From NCBI RefSeq assembly GCF_963576675.1, contig NC_088915.1, positions 89,847,501 to 89,911,500 on the forward strand: a DNA stretch of 64,000 nt, given 5' to 3'. Origin of the DNA: Euphorbia lathyris (taxonomy: Eukaryota > Streptophyta > Magnoliopsida > Malpighiales > Euphorbiaceae). Positions 35,275 through 47,285 of the stretch are shown here, piece after piece. The notes beneath the pieces are model-generated. The model was not told the DNA's origin, did no database searches, and saw nothing but the letters and a program-made list of their open reading frames with translations. Both the position numbers and the translations under genes were made by a program. The stretch's first letter is position 1, and each line of letters opens with the position of its first letter.

Positions 35275-35455
35275 ACGAGTTGGACAAAAAAATTCAAATA
35301 TTTTACCAAATTTATTATATTAATTTTCAATTTTATTATTAAATCATAAAAATCGACCCAACTTGCTAATATTATGGGTAAAATTGCACGGTTTTAGATG
35401 TTAAGAGTAAAATTATTCCTAATTGTAAACGCTATGGATATTTTTTCATATTTTT
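35275..35455. repeat. Partial copy of the 16162 Mutator-type MITE family
   Basis: CGAGTTGGACAAAAAAATTC, TCAATTTTATTATTAAATCATAA and GGGTAAAATTGCACGGTTTTAG match 16400-16615 in order. Only one half is present. Confidence 0.7.
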
Positions 35456-35519
35456 CCTTTTATAATTTAATCGTTGATTAATTTAAAACATGTCCATTTT
35501 AGACATTTTAAATTCAAAC

Positions 35520-35665
35520 AGCAACCGTTTAATATAATTTTACCAAACACTAGCAATTAAACAGCTAATAACAAATAGCTAACAGCAACTGCTAACAGCT
35601 TACTGCAACTACAAATACCTAACAGCAACAGCTATTAGCTAACAGCTGAACCAAACAGACCCTAA
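35520..35665. repeat. hAT-like MITE end
   Basis: The stretch ends in GAACCAAACAGACCCTA, the inverse of a common hAT-type MITE terminus, preceded by repeated AACAGCTAATA/CTAACAGC units. The other end was not clearly located. Confidence 0.4.
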
Positions 35666-35864
35666 ATTGTCTTAATTGTCAAATTTATCAAGACTATAAA
35701 TATGAAGTTTCATTTAAAGTCTAAATTACTCATTGAACCATATTAACAGGTAATTAGCACCGGTGGTTACAAAAGTTTGGACAATATCTTTAAAATGTCA
35801 CAAAAATTTATTTTATCTCAATAAAATCACTTAAGTTTATTTTTGTCCCAATAAAGTCACTTTA

Positions 35865-35975
35865 GACGGTTTTTTTTGTAGGTTATACTTTATAATGCAC
35901 TCATATTTTCAATTCAAATAATTTTTACACATTTTACTAAAATTATACTTTAACAAGCTATTTAGTATTAGTACT
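35865..35975. repeat. Dispersed repeat, inverted copy of 49965-50075
   Basis: About 100 bp, including the reverse complement of ACTAAAATGTGTAAAATTATTTGAA, shared with 49965-50075. The region 35975-36300 has nothing else recognised. Confidence 0.6.
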
Positions 35976-36304
35976 AGTAATTTATTAAATAATTAATTTA
36001 AATTAGTACTAGTAATTTAGTATGCACATTAAATATATTCGATAAGTTTATATATAATTTTCTTCCAATATGGTATTGTAAAAACAATGCTACTATTGTA
36101 TTCTTATGAATTTCAGTATAGGGTGAGTAAAGATTCTCATATATGAAATTATACATATCTAAATTGACTGACAATATTAGATCTAGAGGTCCAATTTTAC
36201 TAGTATTAGCAATTATGGTAAAAAGCCAATTTACTTGAAATAGCTCTCCTACATATCTCGAAGACGAAGAAATGATGTTTTCGTTATGGCCAGATTCATT
36301 GAAC

Positions 36305-37016
36305 ATTTCATCTGTCTACATTCCTTGAATCCTCTGAGTTAAATGCTCTGTCGGCAGTAAACACGGGATATGCTACTTCTGCTGAGTTAAATCAACACTT
36401 CACTAAGCTGAACTCTGAGCTGACCCATACTAGTGAGTTAATTTCCTCCACTTCCCAGTGTTCGATCGAGCAAATTAGCGAAGCTACCCGTCTACTCAAC
36501 TTGAGTAAGGAAGAGATGGATACTGACTTGATGAAAACAAATGAAATCCTACAATACTCCCAAGCAACCTTCAAACATGTGCGCCACACGAATGCTCAAT
36601 GTCAGTTCTACGATTCGGCCTTGCTCGAAATGTATCATCAAGCTTATGCTAGGTTGGCTGACACGCTGACCTGGATTGGGAAATCACAAGAATTTATTCT
36701 CAGTATGCTTAGTGCATCTATCCGAGTCCCCGGATCCATTATAGACGATGGCGTTCCTGTTTTCGACGGTCTCAGGGAAAGCACGAAACAGCTTAAGGCG
36801 TACTCAGTGAGATTAACTCGTGCTGCTCTCAACGACACTTTCATTCCTCCTCCGCCCGATGCTGGCAAAACGGGGGAGAAAGAACAAGCTGATGGAACTC
36901 AGCACAAATCAGGAGAAGCATGAGAAGCATCTGGTAGTCAGCAGCAACAAAGAAACGCCAAGGGAAAAGGCAAAGTTAATCCTGCCCACCAAGCCCAAGT
37001 CAACAGGAAGAAATAG
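36305..37016 (+). pseudogene. Second, partial copy of the accessory protein C-terminus
   Basis: Translation from about 36305 follows the C-terminal third of the 28641-31476 pseudogene on the other strand: YATSAELN, CSIEQISEATRLLNL, LKTNEIL-type, WIGKSQ, IDDGVPVFDG and KTGEKEQ blocks all correspond. Where the first copy has TAA at 29136, this one has CAG. Here a TGA at 36921-36923 interrupts the frame, which then continues to TAG at 37014-37016 with a GKGKVN tail. The 5' two thirds are missing. Confidence 0.8.
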
Positions 37017-37019
37017 ATT

Positions 37020-37445
37020 AGTTAATCTTAGAATTTGACTTGTAGTATTTGTCTGGCGTTTTCTATCTGTTTGTTTGCTGACCAAACTATCTATTTTAAA
37101 GCATCTTTTATTTCAAACTGACTTATCTACTTGTGATGCTTAATTGTTGTGCTATATGCTGAACTATCTTAAAAGAACAAACACACTAAAATTAAAAGGG
37201 AACATGCTGAGAAAAATGCTCAACATACACTTACTTTGATACATGAATACATTTGCTCTAATACATGAATTCATATATATAATCTCTCTGATACCTAAGC
37301 TAACCTCGTATCAAACGGAGTAAATACATGTTCCAAGTATTGACCTCCTCTAAAAGCTGACCTAGGCTCATTTAAATTAGATCTTGGAAGGTCTAGAATT
37401 GAACTTAATCAGTACAAGCATGTTTTGATTTTTCTCAATTAAATC
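37020..37445. other. Spacer, nothing recognised
   Basis: Sequence following the accessory fragment. Two copies of ATTAAATCTTGGAAGGTYTAGA-like sequence (about 37377 and 37440) lie at the junction with the copia element. Confidence 0.45.
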
Positions 37446-39443
37446 TTGGAAGGTTTAGAGTTAAATTGCATAAAATTGCAGATATTACGTTCTGATAATG
37501 GAACGGAATATACATCAAAAAAGTTCAGCAAATTTTGTGAAGATGCAGGTGTAGAACATCAATTTACAGCTCCTTACACCCCACAACAAAACGGGGTTGT
37601 GGAGCGCAAAAATAGAACAATCTTGGAGATGACAAGATGCTTGCTTCATGACAAAGATCTTCTAAAGAAATTCTGGGCAGAGGCATCAAGAACTGCAGTT
37701 TTTTTGCTGAACAGATTGCCATCTAAAGCCATTTCAGAAAAAACTCCATTTGAGGCTTGGTATGGTTTCAAGCCAAAGATGTTGCACTTGAAAGTTTTTG
37801 GTTGTTTGTGTTTCTGTTACATTCCTCAGGTTAAGAGAGACAAACTTGATAAAAAGGCGGAACCAGGAATCTTTGTAGGCTACAGTTTAACATCAAAAGC
37901 CTATAGAGTTTTCTTGCCACAAAGCAATAAAGTTATTATCAGCAGAGATGTGCATTTCTTTGAGGCAGAAAATTGGAGCAAAGAAGAGAAGCCAATTGAG
38001 TTTGAGGAGGAGAGTGAAGATGATATTGATGACCAGCCAGTCAGAGGAACCAGATCACTCTCAGATATTTATGAAAGATGTAGTGTTGCTGTTATGGAAC
38101 CTGCAAATTACAAAGAAGCTGCTACTTTTGCTCCAGTCGCTAGGTTGGATACTATAAGGATGTTATTAGCTCTTGCTGCACAAAAGGGCTGGGTTGTACA
38201 TCAAATGGATGTAAAATCGGCTTTTTTAAATGGATACTTGGAAGAAGAAATATTTGTGGAGCAACCAGAGGGATTCATTATTCAAGGATAAGAGGAGAAA
38301 GTTTATCACTTGAAGAAAGCCTTGTACGGCTTAAAACAAGCCCCGAGGTCTTGGTACAGTAGAATTGATGCACACTTTATCAGCTTAGGGTTTGAAAAGA
38401 GTCTAAGTGAGTTCACTTTATATGTCAAGAAGATTGGTCATGAAATGCTTGTTGTCTCCTTGTATGTTGATGATTTATTGATTACAAGAGGATCAAAGGA
38501 GCTGATTGAGGAATTTAAAGAAAGAATGAAAGATGTTTTTGAAATGACTGATCTAGGAAAAATGACATTTTTCCTAGGTATACAGGTGCATCAAAATAAT
38601 GGTGAAACCTTTGTATGCCAAGAAAAGTATGCAAAGGAAATTCTGAGGAAATTCAAGATGGAGAATTGCAAGCCAACTGCAACTCCAATGAATCACAATG
38701 AAAAATTTAGCAGAGAAGATGGAGCTGACAAAGTTGATGAAAAATTATACAAAAGCTTAATTGGGTGTCTGATGTATTTGACGGCAACCAGGCCCGACAT
38801 TACGTATGCAGTAAGTTTGTTGTCAAGATACATGCATTGCGCTAGTGAAATTCATTTTAAAGCTGCCAAAAGGATCCTCAGATATGTCAAGGGCACAGTT
38901 GGCTATGGTGTTAAGTTCCTACATGTAAACAATTTCAGTCTTCATGGAAACTTTAGTCTATATGGCTACTCTGATAGTGATTGGGCTGGAAGTGTTGATG
39001 ACATGAGAAGCATTTCAGGATATTGTTTCAGTTTTGGTTCTGGAGTTTTTTCATGGCGTTCAAAGAAGCAAGAAGTCATAGCACAGTCAACAGCGGAAGC
39101 AGAATATGTGGCAGCTGTTTCAGCAGCAAATCAAGCTCTTTGGCTCAGAAAACTCATGATTGACTTGAATATGGAGCAGAAAGATAGCACACTGATCCTT
39201 GTTGATAATCAAGCTGCAATTTCGATTGCTAAAAATCCAGTGTTTCATGGGAAGACAAAGCATTTCATGATAAAGTTGTACTTTCTAAGAGAGATGCAAG
39301 AACAAGGAGATGTGAAGTTGATTCATTGTAAGACAGAGAATCAACTTGCTGATTTTCTAACAAAACCACTTCCTAAAGCAAGATTTGAATATCTCAGGCA
39401 GAAGCTTGGAATATGCAGCTATCAAGTCAATGAGGAGTGTTGA
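37446..39443 (+). pseudogene. Copia pol: integrase-RT-RNase H, with deletion and stop
   Basis: The frame starts in the integrase core (LRSDNGTEY, QQNGVVERKN), continues through FVGYS and the hinge, then jumps from EPANYKEAA directly to TFAPVARL near 38126. This skips the RT N-terminal stretch of roughly 80-90 residues that copia elements carry there (estimate from family knowledge). A TAA at 38289-38291 interrupts the frame, which continues to 39443. Reverse transcriptase YVDDLL is at 38463-38480, RNase H DSDW near 38965 and AEAEY near 39097. It is non-functional. Confidence 0.92.
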
Positions 39444-39690
39444 TTTTTGTGACTTATTGCTGCAGATTATTTTTAATTTGAAATAGTCAATATCAGTTCT
39501 GATTCTCTTGTTTATCAGTTCTGATTTTCCTGCTGATTTTTAGGAAGATTTTTATGCTACCTTTTAGGCTTTTTTTTTACTCTCTTGTAGTTGTGTCTTA
39601 GCAGTATAAAACTGCACATCGTATTTCAATAAAATTAACGCTCTTCTCTTCCATATCAAAAATCAATCGTATATCTCTACAATTCTAACA
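39438..39690 (+). repeat. 3' LTR of the copia element
   Basis: 253 bp, TGTTGATTTTT...ATTCTAACA, directly after the purine-rich AATGAGGAG. A TATA-like GTATAAAACTG is near 39603 and a polyadenylation-type AATAAAA near 39630. Confidence 0.85.
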
Positions 39691-40040
39691 GTTTTTAAGA
39701 AAGTGTCAATCTAAAATCTCAACTTGCAAAGCACCATTTCACCTCAATATTTATGAAATGGTACACATTTAGCCCTAGTTGATGGAATTTGGAGCTCAAT
39801 TGATACTGTTTCACATATGTTAGGGCATTAAGTTCCGTTATTCAAGGCTATATTGGTACCACTTTGCAAATGTTACAGCTAAAATGATGTTATTCTATAC
39901 GTTGGAGTTAAATTGATACTTCATTAAACCTTAAAATCATTTGTTATTCTTTTAGTCGTTGAAAAATATATAGAGATGTAAAAACTTAAAAAAGAAGATT
40001 CCAATCACTTCAAGTCTAATCGAGATGTTAATCTATTATA
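39691..40040. other. Spacer, nothing recognised
   Basis: AT-rich, no coding segment or clear repeat end. Confidence 0.5.
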
Positions 40041-40044
40041 CTAA

Positions 40045-40274
40045 GGGGGTGTTTGGTTGTTCCTTTTCATGCTCTTGTTTGCATTTTCACTTCAAAATGA
40101 AGAGTTTTAGATGTTTGGTTGGTGAACTACTATTTGTCTTTTACGCATGAAAAGTAGTCTTTTATAAAAGTATGGCATCTCTGCTTTTTGGGAAAACAAC
40201 CTTTCCCAACAGCAAACAGCAAGCCGTAACAGCAAACAATAACAACAAATAGTAAGTAAAACAAACGGGCCCTA
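40045..40274. mobile_element. hAT-like MITE, about 230 bp
   Basis: The left end AAGGGGGTGTTTGGTTGTT and the right end AACAAACGGGCCCTA are imperfect inverted repeats of the common hAT MITE type. An 8-bp TSD was not found. Confidence 0.5.
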
Positions 40275-40544
40275 ATTTAAGCTTTTTAGATTGAATTTTT
40301 AGTTTGTTTAATTGATTTTTCTAAATTATCTCTTTAATTGAAGTATTGAGTGGTTTAAATGCTAAAATATTTAAAGTTGTATGGGAAGGAAATTGTTGCT
40401 GCCAATTCCTGCTATACAAACGGCTAGATGCTACCTGGCAGATTGAAAGCAATTGCAACAACAGGGGACGACGAGTCGTAATACCCGAGCAGCAACCACG
40501 AATTGATAGAGCAAACCGGACAACAGCTAGATAAAATGCAATTG

Positions 40545-41010
40545 CGACGGAGAGGCTTGTACCCGGTAGAGTCGTCCAGTGGAATGGGAGCAGTCTTAAG
40601 GAGCTCCGATGGGTCGTTTATAGGCTCCTGAAGTGTGCTAATGTCGTTTGTGAAAGAACCGCGCATTGAAGAAGCTTTGTCACTTCGAGAGGCGTTGTTA
40701 TGGTGTGTATCGCTTAATAGTGTCAATGTAATTTTTGAATGTGATGCATCAGAAGTAGTCAGTAAAGCAACCGCTATGGAAGATTTGTCTGAGTTTGGTA
40801 GTATTATTCAGGATTGCAAACAAATTGTGTCTAACAGACACGATTACAAAGTGTCTTATTCCCCGAGGTTAGCGAACGGGGTGGCACATATCGTTGCACG
40901 GTATACCCTGTCAAATGCTAACATTTTTTCTTCTTTTACTGCTCTAGCTTGGTATCCCCAACTCCTTGAACTTGATTATTTTGAATCACCAACTCCCCGA
41001 ACTTGTCCAT
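40545..41010 (+). pseudogene. LINE RNase-H-like (RVT_3) fragment
   Basis: The frame near 40560-40640 gives SSGMGAVLRSSDGSFIGS, then a TGA, then 40635-41010 with EALSLREALLWC, FECDASEVV, EFGSIIQDC and ANGVAHIVARY. These match the RNase H domain that ends many plant LINE ORF2 proteins. A one-base shift lies upstream near 40555. Only the 3' end survives; the start corresponds to a KCNCDGE-like segment near 40530. Confidence 0.78.
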
Positions 41011-41402
41011 AAAAGTAGATTAGCTCACTAAACTTTATAAGTGTCTCACCAACTCCCTAATTTACTTATTCCATAACAACTAAATACAAAAACCATAATA
41101 CTAACTCTCAATCTTCATCCACTCGATCTTTCTAACCTGCAACACTAACTCTTATAATAGGTTGAAAGGTAGGAGAAGAGAAAAAATTACCTCTCGAATA
41201 GATGAAGATGTATTTTCAGAATTTAGGTTTAACATGTTTTTATATTTAGTTGTTACGGAACAAGCAAGTTTAGGGAGTTGGTAAGACACTTGTAAAGTTC
41301 AGGAAGCTAATCTACTTTTATGGAAAAGTTCAGGGAGTTTGTGATACGAAATAATCAAGTTCAAGGAGCTAGTGAGATACTTGCAAAGTTCAGGGAGCCA
41401 AT
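40945..41402. mobile_element. Foldback MITE, about 450 bp
   Basis: The left arm (CACCAACTCCCCGAACTTGT, CCATAAAAGTAGATTAGCT) pairs with the right arm (AGCTAATCTACTTTTATGG, GTTCAGGGAGTTTGTGATAC). Arms are about 190 bp. The left edge overlaps the end of the LINE fragment and the right edge is abutted by the LTR palindrome at 41403. Confidence 0.7.
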
Positions 41403-42476
41403 TGATAACATCAAGATATTATCATTGGGGAAAATCCATAAGTAAAAGGATTAATTGGTAACAAAGCTCCGATAAGTCAAGGCAGTGGCATACGCCAGAA
41501 GCCATACACCATGAATGACCTTGCCATGTGGATACACCTCGTAAAGGTCGTACGCCATAAATGACCTATGTCCTCCAGGCTAATAGGGACATGCTATCCA
41601 AGGTAGGTTCGTCCATGGTGTCACCAAGCAGTTACTAAGGAAGCCGCTACAATTAATAGCATTAAATGGTTCCTTAAAGGCACTAACGGCCTGACATAAA
41701 GAATGTATCATTAAATACATTACAGGGCATTAAATGAATGTCTACTTCGATGGTTATAGAATTTAGTATAAATACCCCTACTATGAGGTATTCAAGGTAC
41801 ACTTTTTGATTCCCAACTTTGTGCTTATAGTTTATTCTTAAACCATTACTGACTTAAGCATCGGAGTGTCCTCAGCCCAAACCAACGACACCTCATAGGA
41901 AGAGCTCTGATCAAGGATTTTCACCAAGTTATCAATTGGTGTGGTGAACGTGGAGCTCTGAAATTAATAGAGTTTACACTACGAGCATAATGACATTAGA
42001 GGGACCAAACTTGTCTCACCAGAGGAAGGGTTTGACCCCTCCGATGTCATTATGCTCGTGCTTTAAATTCTATTAATTTCAGAGCTTCACGTTCACCGCA
42101 CCAATTGATAACTTGGAAAAAATCCTTGATCGGAGCTTTTCCTTGTGAGGCGCAATTGGGTTCGGTCGGGGACACTCCCATGCTTAAGTCAGTAATGGCT
42201 TAAGAATAAACTATAAGCATAAAGTTGGGAATCAAGAAGTGTTCCTTAAATACCTTGTAGTGGAGATATTTATACTAGATTCCATAACCATCGAAGTAGA
42301 CCTTCATTTAATGCCCTTTAATGTATTTAATGATACATTCGTCATGTCGGGCCATTAGTGGAACCATTTAATGCTATTAATTGTAGCGGTTTCCTGCTTG
42401 GTAACACTATGAGCGAATCTACCTTAGATACCAATTAATCCGGATTTTCCCTAAGGATAATACGTGGATGTTATCA
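41403..42476. mobile_element. Head-to-head LTR-PBS palindrome
   Basis: Left LTR 41403-41934 (TGATAACATC...CAAGTTATCA), then a PBS-like TTGGTGTGGTGAACGTGG and about 85 bp of leader. From there the mirror image follows: leader, CCACGTTCACCGCACCAA-type PBS, and right LTR 42106-42476. The right arm is shorter (371 bp) because of deletions. The LTR start and PBS match those of the Tat element at 2730-11661. A TATA box (TATAAATAC) lies near 41770. No TSD was found. Confidence 0.8.
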
Positions 42477-42654
42477 ATATGATATATAAAAAAAATAAAA
42501 GAAATGAGTTTATATTATAATAAATATCTAATATTTGACTATGGTATATTAATAGTGAGCTTCTCGTGGAAGTATGTGTATATAGAAAGCTTGAAAATTT
42601 TCAACTGTCCTTATTTAGTCTTTGGAGGGACATATGGGTGATTTTAGCAAGATT

Positions 42655-43105
42655 ATTACACCTCTCAACTCCTTCAACTCTCCAAAAACATCACATACAG
42701 CCCCTTACACCTCTATGTTCGGTCAAAATATTGACCCGTATATAAAACGCGCTTGACTGTTGACCTCACCAATGCCACGTGTCATTTTTGTAACAATCAC
42801 TTAGATACATTTCACCTCGACGACCACTACTGCCAACCTCAGCACCTCGATAAGGCTGCGACAACAAACAGCGACAGCACCTCGCACGAATATGGAAAAA
42901 TTTAATAAAAAAAATGACACGTGGTATTGGTGAGGTCAACAGTCAAACACATTTTCTACACGGGTCAATATTTTCACTGAACATCGGGGTATAAGGGGTT
43001 GTATGTGATGTTTTTGGAGAGTTGAGGGGGTTGAGAGGTTGTCCCCTAAGTTGAGGGGGCCAGGTGAAAAAAAGTTACAAGTTTAGGGGGTTGGATGCCT
43101 ATTAA
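42655..43105. mobile_element. Foldback MITE with CACGTG-type arms
   Basis: The left arm (CTCAACTCCTTCAACTCTCC, ATTGACCCG, ATGCCACGTGTCATTTTT) pairs with the right arm (AAATGACACGTGGTATTGG, CGGGTCAATATTTT, GGAGAGTTGAGGGGGTTGAG). The right end reaches TATTAAGCCTA near 43105. The left end is less clear. Confidence 0.65.
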
Positions 43106-43610
43106 GCCTAACTAATTTAGATGATTTTTACTATTCATGTATATGATATGCAACTATTTTAAAAAAATGTTGCATTTAATATATTTTCAATTTTTTTAAC
43201 AATTGCAACAATTACAATTGATCGTTGCTTTAATTTATTTCACAATTAGCTAAAGTAACTATATCATCCATTGCTTTTAGTAAAAATAGAAAAAGTATAC
43301 CAAATTTTAAACTAAAAGTTACATGTAAAGCAACATTTTTTTAAGAATCGTTATACATCTAAAATTAGCTAATGTATTATTTTTTGAGTAACGATTTTTC
43401 AATTGTGGTTGCAATGGCTAATTATGAGTTAGTATTAATTGGTGAACCGACATCAAACCACTGAGTCAGATTGATCTTAGTTTTTTACAGAATTAAAAAA
43501 AAATGTGAAATTTTTATTTCTAACTAGAATTTTCCACAAACCCAAACACAATTTTCTCATTTTCTTTCTCCTTAACCCTAATCACTTAATTCCTTATTTC
43601 CTGATGGACG
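43106..43610. other. AT-rich spacer, nothing recognised
   Basis: Contains ACAATTGCAACAATTACAATTG near 43200 but no defined element or gene. Confidence 0.45.
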
Positions 43611-43611
43611 A

Positions 43612-45010
43612 AATGTGTATCATGCAAAACTAAGGGCAAGTGCACCCTATCGTTATCAAGTAATAAATAGTAAGTAGAGTATCGCTCCCTCAAGGATTGT
43701 GTTTATATCTATTGATTTCTGTGAATTTCTATTATCTAAGCAATCAAAACTTGAATTGGTTGTGATATTAAACTAATAAATTTAAAACAATCAAATGAAC
43801 TAAGTAAGGAAATAAATTGAGTTTAAATATGATGTAAATTACTAGAGCAAGGCTTCCTCTAATCTAATGTATATAATCCACACAACAATCCTATCCAAGC
43901 TCTTAAGTTTTAATCTAGAGACGGTGATTATTTCCTAAAGTAATTAACCTAGCTTTGGTCTAGTCAAGATTAATCCTATTTCACATACAATTACCCTAGC
44001 TTTGGTCAAGTCAAGAATAAAAGTATAATGAAAGCATTAAGTTCTCTGAAATAACCTCAAAGTTATGTCGTGAAACTAAACCCCGAAAACCGCACCGCAT
44101 AGACACATGTCTAAACTATGTAGTTCCATTAATTATCTTAGTGTCGGTCAACCAAAACAATTAATTGTAATTTAGCTAAATATTGGCCAAATATCTAACT
44201 AGGAAATTAAGCTCCATAGTTTAATTCTCTAATTAATAAATTATAAACTTGAAATCAGATTGCAAGTAAATCATATACTTCGATTAGGATCCACCATAGC
44301 TCTAGCTATGGAGGAGTTAGTTCATGATAGATGGAAAGAAAACAAGAAATTTAATAGAAAACATAATTAAAGTAAAGGGAAGAAAAGATGAAGTGAAAAT
44401 AAACTTTGAAATAAAAACTAGAATCGGTTACAAAGGAAGAAAGGAAAAGAACAAAAAGAAACTATAACAAATCTAAAAGAGAGAGCTAAGAGAGTGTGGT
44501 GATGCCTGTTCCATTGTTCCAGGTCTACTTTCATGCTTTCCAATGTAGGTATTTATAGTTGCATATGCCTTCATGCATTCCTTGTAACTTCCAACTTTAA
44601 TGTCATTAAAGAGAAGATTAATGGATGATTGAATTCTTTGCTCTAACTTCTTAACTTTAATGTAATTAAAAAGAAGATTAATGGAGAGTTGAATTCTTCT
44701 TTTGCAACTTTTTAACTTTAATAGAATTAAAGAGAGTATTAAGTAGTGTAACTCCTTCTTGAGCATTCAAAAGACTCTTCAAATAGTCATAACATTCATT
44801 GAATGGTTATTGAGGAATTTATGACAATAAAGACTTATTTAAAGAGTCATGGATTCTCCATTCTTGAACTGCTACGAGGTCGCGACTGGAGGGAGTTCTG
44901 ACCAGGCAACTTTATTTACTTCAGTAATGATTCCATAATTGCATTTTTACCTCAAATAATACCTAAAAACATATGGAACAAGCATTATTTCTTAAAACAC
45001 AAAACTAAAC
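43612..45010 (-). repeat. Possible solo LTR of a gypsy-type element
   Basis: The plus-strand left edge contains GGGCAAGTGCACC and a run of structured, non-coding sequence like 27150-28502 (long T/A-rich blocks, CTAGCTTTGGTC repeats, CTTAAAACACAAAACTAAAC at the right). I recall such blocks as plant LTRs. The termini and TSD are not resolved. Confidence 0.35.
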
Positions 45011-45635
45011 ATAAAACAATTATAAAATATTAAAAACTATCTTATATGATTACTATAATTAAAATATATTAAAAACTATATGAAAATGCAAGATAACATT
45101 TCCCTTTATTATTCGAGAAGACTCTAATTTCTTCTACTTCTTACGAATCTCCTTTGAGATAAACACAGTACTATTGTCTTTTATAAGACTTACTAAACTA
45201 TTACTATATCCAGAAGAAATCATCGACGACAATTGTTTGGGAGAGAAAGGATGAAAAACTGATCTAGTGGGAGATATGCGATATCAAATGAGAAGAGAGA
45301 GAAAATAATTAGTTTTTATATGAGACAAACTAGATTTTCATTCTAAACCATCCGATTGAAATCAGATTGATGGTAAAGTTTTGATAATCTTGCTAAAATT
45401 ACACATTTGCCCCTCTTAATATATGCAACAGAATAAAGACATAATTATACTTGTTTGATTTTTTTTTCAAAAATTTTATATAGCTATCAGTATTACCATA
45501 GTCAAATATTTTATATATAATATGAGACTATATTTAAAAGACAAATTTATAAATAATAATTTTTTTCTTTTACAATAAATTAAAGTCCACATTTTACCCC
45601 TCTTAATATTTTCTTTAAATTTTTAATTTTAAAGG
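45011..45635. other. Spacer, nothing recognised
   Basis: AT-rich, with no gene or element boundary. Confidence 0.5.
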
Positions 45636-46095
45636 AATACAACAACAACAAAGCCTTAGTCCTGAAATGATTCGGGGTCGGCTAACATGAACCATCATAT
45701 AAAACCGTGAAAGTCAAGTCGTGTCAGCGACACAGATTCGCTCCCTCCAATCCGTCCTATCCACTACCATATTTTCCTCAATTCCCAGTAAACTCATATC
45801 ACTCTCGATCACCCTCCTCCAAGTTTGCTTAGGTCTTCCCCTACCCCTCACCACTACATCCCTTTGCCACTCTTCGGTTCTCCTAACTGGCGCATCAAGC
45901 GCTCTACGTCTCACATGGCCAAACCACCTTAGTCGGTTTTCTCTCATTTTATTCTCAATAGATGTGACCCCTACTTTTGTCCTAATTATTTCATTACGCA
46001 CCCGGTCCTTTCTCGTATGACCACACATCCATCTCAACATACGCATCTCCGCCACCGACTCAGAAGCAATTTTACTCCTAATATTAACAACCAAG
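45636..46095 (-). pseudogene. RTE-type LINE 3' end
   Basis: On the minus strand the frame 45714-46100 contains [25 protein letters not shown] and [10 protein letters not shown], the conserved C-terminal tail of plant RTE LINEs. A (TTG)n-like tail, seen as ACAACAACAA at about 45639, follows. It is 5'-truncated and abuts the MITE copy at 46066 on the right. Confidence 0.88.
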
Positions 46096-46560
46096 AGCAA
46101 TTTTATCCATAATATTGATAAGTTGGGTCAATTTAAGAAATAATTCATCATATACGCTTTTAAAGCAATTTTATCCACAATGTTGATAATGTTGATAAGT
46201 TGCTTTTAAAGCCATTAATCTTGTCATATACGCTTCAAATGTGTGTCATTTTATCACTAGTTAGTACAGATCACAAACATATGATTAGACGTATTTGCAA
46301 TATTTTGTACGAGTTGGTAATAAAAATTCAAATATTTTCTTGGATTCAAAAATATTAATCTTCAATTCTATTATTAAATCTCAAAAAATATAAAATCTTT
46401 TTTAGAACCAACTAATATGTAATTGATGTAGAATAAAGAATAAAATATCTATAGTTTATAATAATTGACCCAACTTGTCAATATTAGAAATAAAATTACA
46501 TCATTTTAGATGTTAGAAATAAAATTATTCTTGGCCATGAATATTTTTACGCCTTATCAC
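46066..46560. repeat. Degenerate copy of the 16162 MITE family
   Basis: Blocks GAGCAATTTTATCCATAATATTGATAAGTTGGG, TTAGACGT, TCAATTCTATTATTAAATC and TTTTAGATGTTAGAAATAAA follow the order of 16162-16676. An internal tandem duplication of about 35 bp (GCTTTTAAAGCAATTTTATCC near 46158) is private to this copy. Confidence 0.7.
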
Positions 46561-46564
46561 ATTT

Positions 46565-47285
46565 TTAAACCATCATACTTATGTGATAATAATATTAGAC
46601 AATCTCCATTTTCATTTAAACAAAGCAAAATATATATACCTTTCTTAGACAAGGAAACCCTAATTAAACTCCTGACTGCTCAGATCAATCCTTATTGGCT
46701 ATATATATACCTTTCTCAGACAAGGAAAACCTAATTTTCTATATTAGGTCAATCATCCGTAAATTACATTAATCACCCATAAATTCCTAATATGTAAAAT
46801 AAGAAAATAAATTACATAAATTACCCATCAATTCCTAATCTATTAGGAGATTCTAATTTCTTCTCTTGCTACCTACAGGTACTTTGGCAACTAAGTTTAA
46901 TGCCTTCTCTTGCTACCAAATTAAAACCAATAGATCCTGAGCTGTGCGACCGAATAAAATAAATTTGGATGCCTAATCTAGAAAATGAGATACCACTCTC
47001 TTTGTTAACCTATAAAAAATTATGATTCTTTTTAAAGTGATTAACTTAGATGGTTGAAGATAAAATTTTCCTCACTTAGAATATTGAGACGGAAAATCCT
47101 CGATTGGTCAAGAGGTAAGGATGAGGAATGTAATTTTCGTCCAGCTCCACCAACACGTATCAAATAATTAGTAATCATATAATAAATATATGTCAGTGTA
47201 GACTAATTTGATTCTAAATACCAAATTGAAAGAACAAATTGATATATGAACATGATTTTGACTAAATTGATGAGTACATTACATA
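46565..47285. other. Spacer, nothing recognised
   Basis: Contains two copies of TATATATACCTTTCTYAGACAAGGAAA near 46630 and 46700. No gene. Confidence 0.45.

Larger units (their letters stand above)
37446..39690 (+). mobile_element. 5'-truncated Ty1/copia retrotransposon
   Basis: A partial integrase, reverse transcriptase and RNase H region followed by a complete 3' LTR (39438-39690). No 5' LTR, gag or protease is present. The 5' edge is in the integrase near LRSDNG at about 37487. Confidence 0.92.

Noticed and set aside
44473..44766. Minus-strand ORF of 97 residues
   Set aside because: Its internal LRS-type repeats come from an AT-rich probable LTR.
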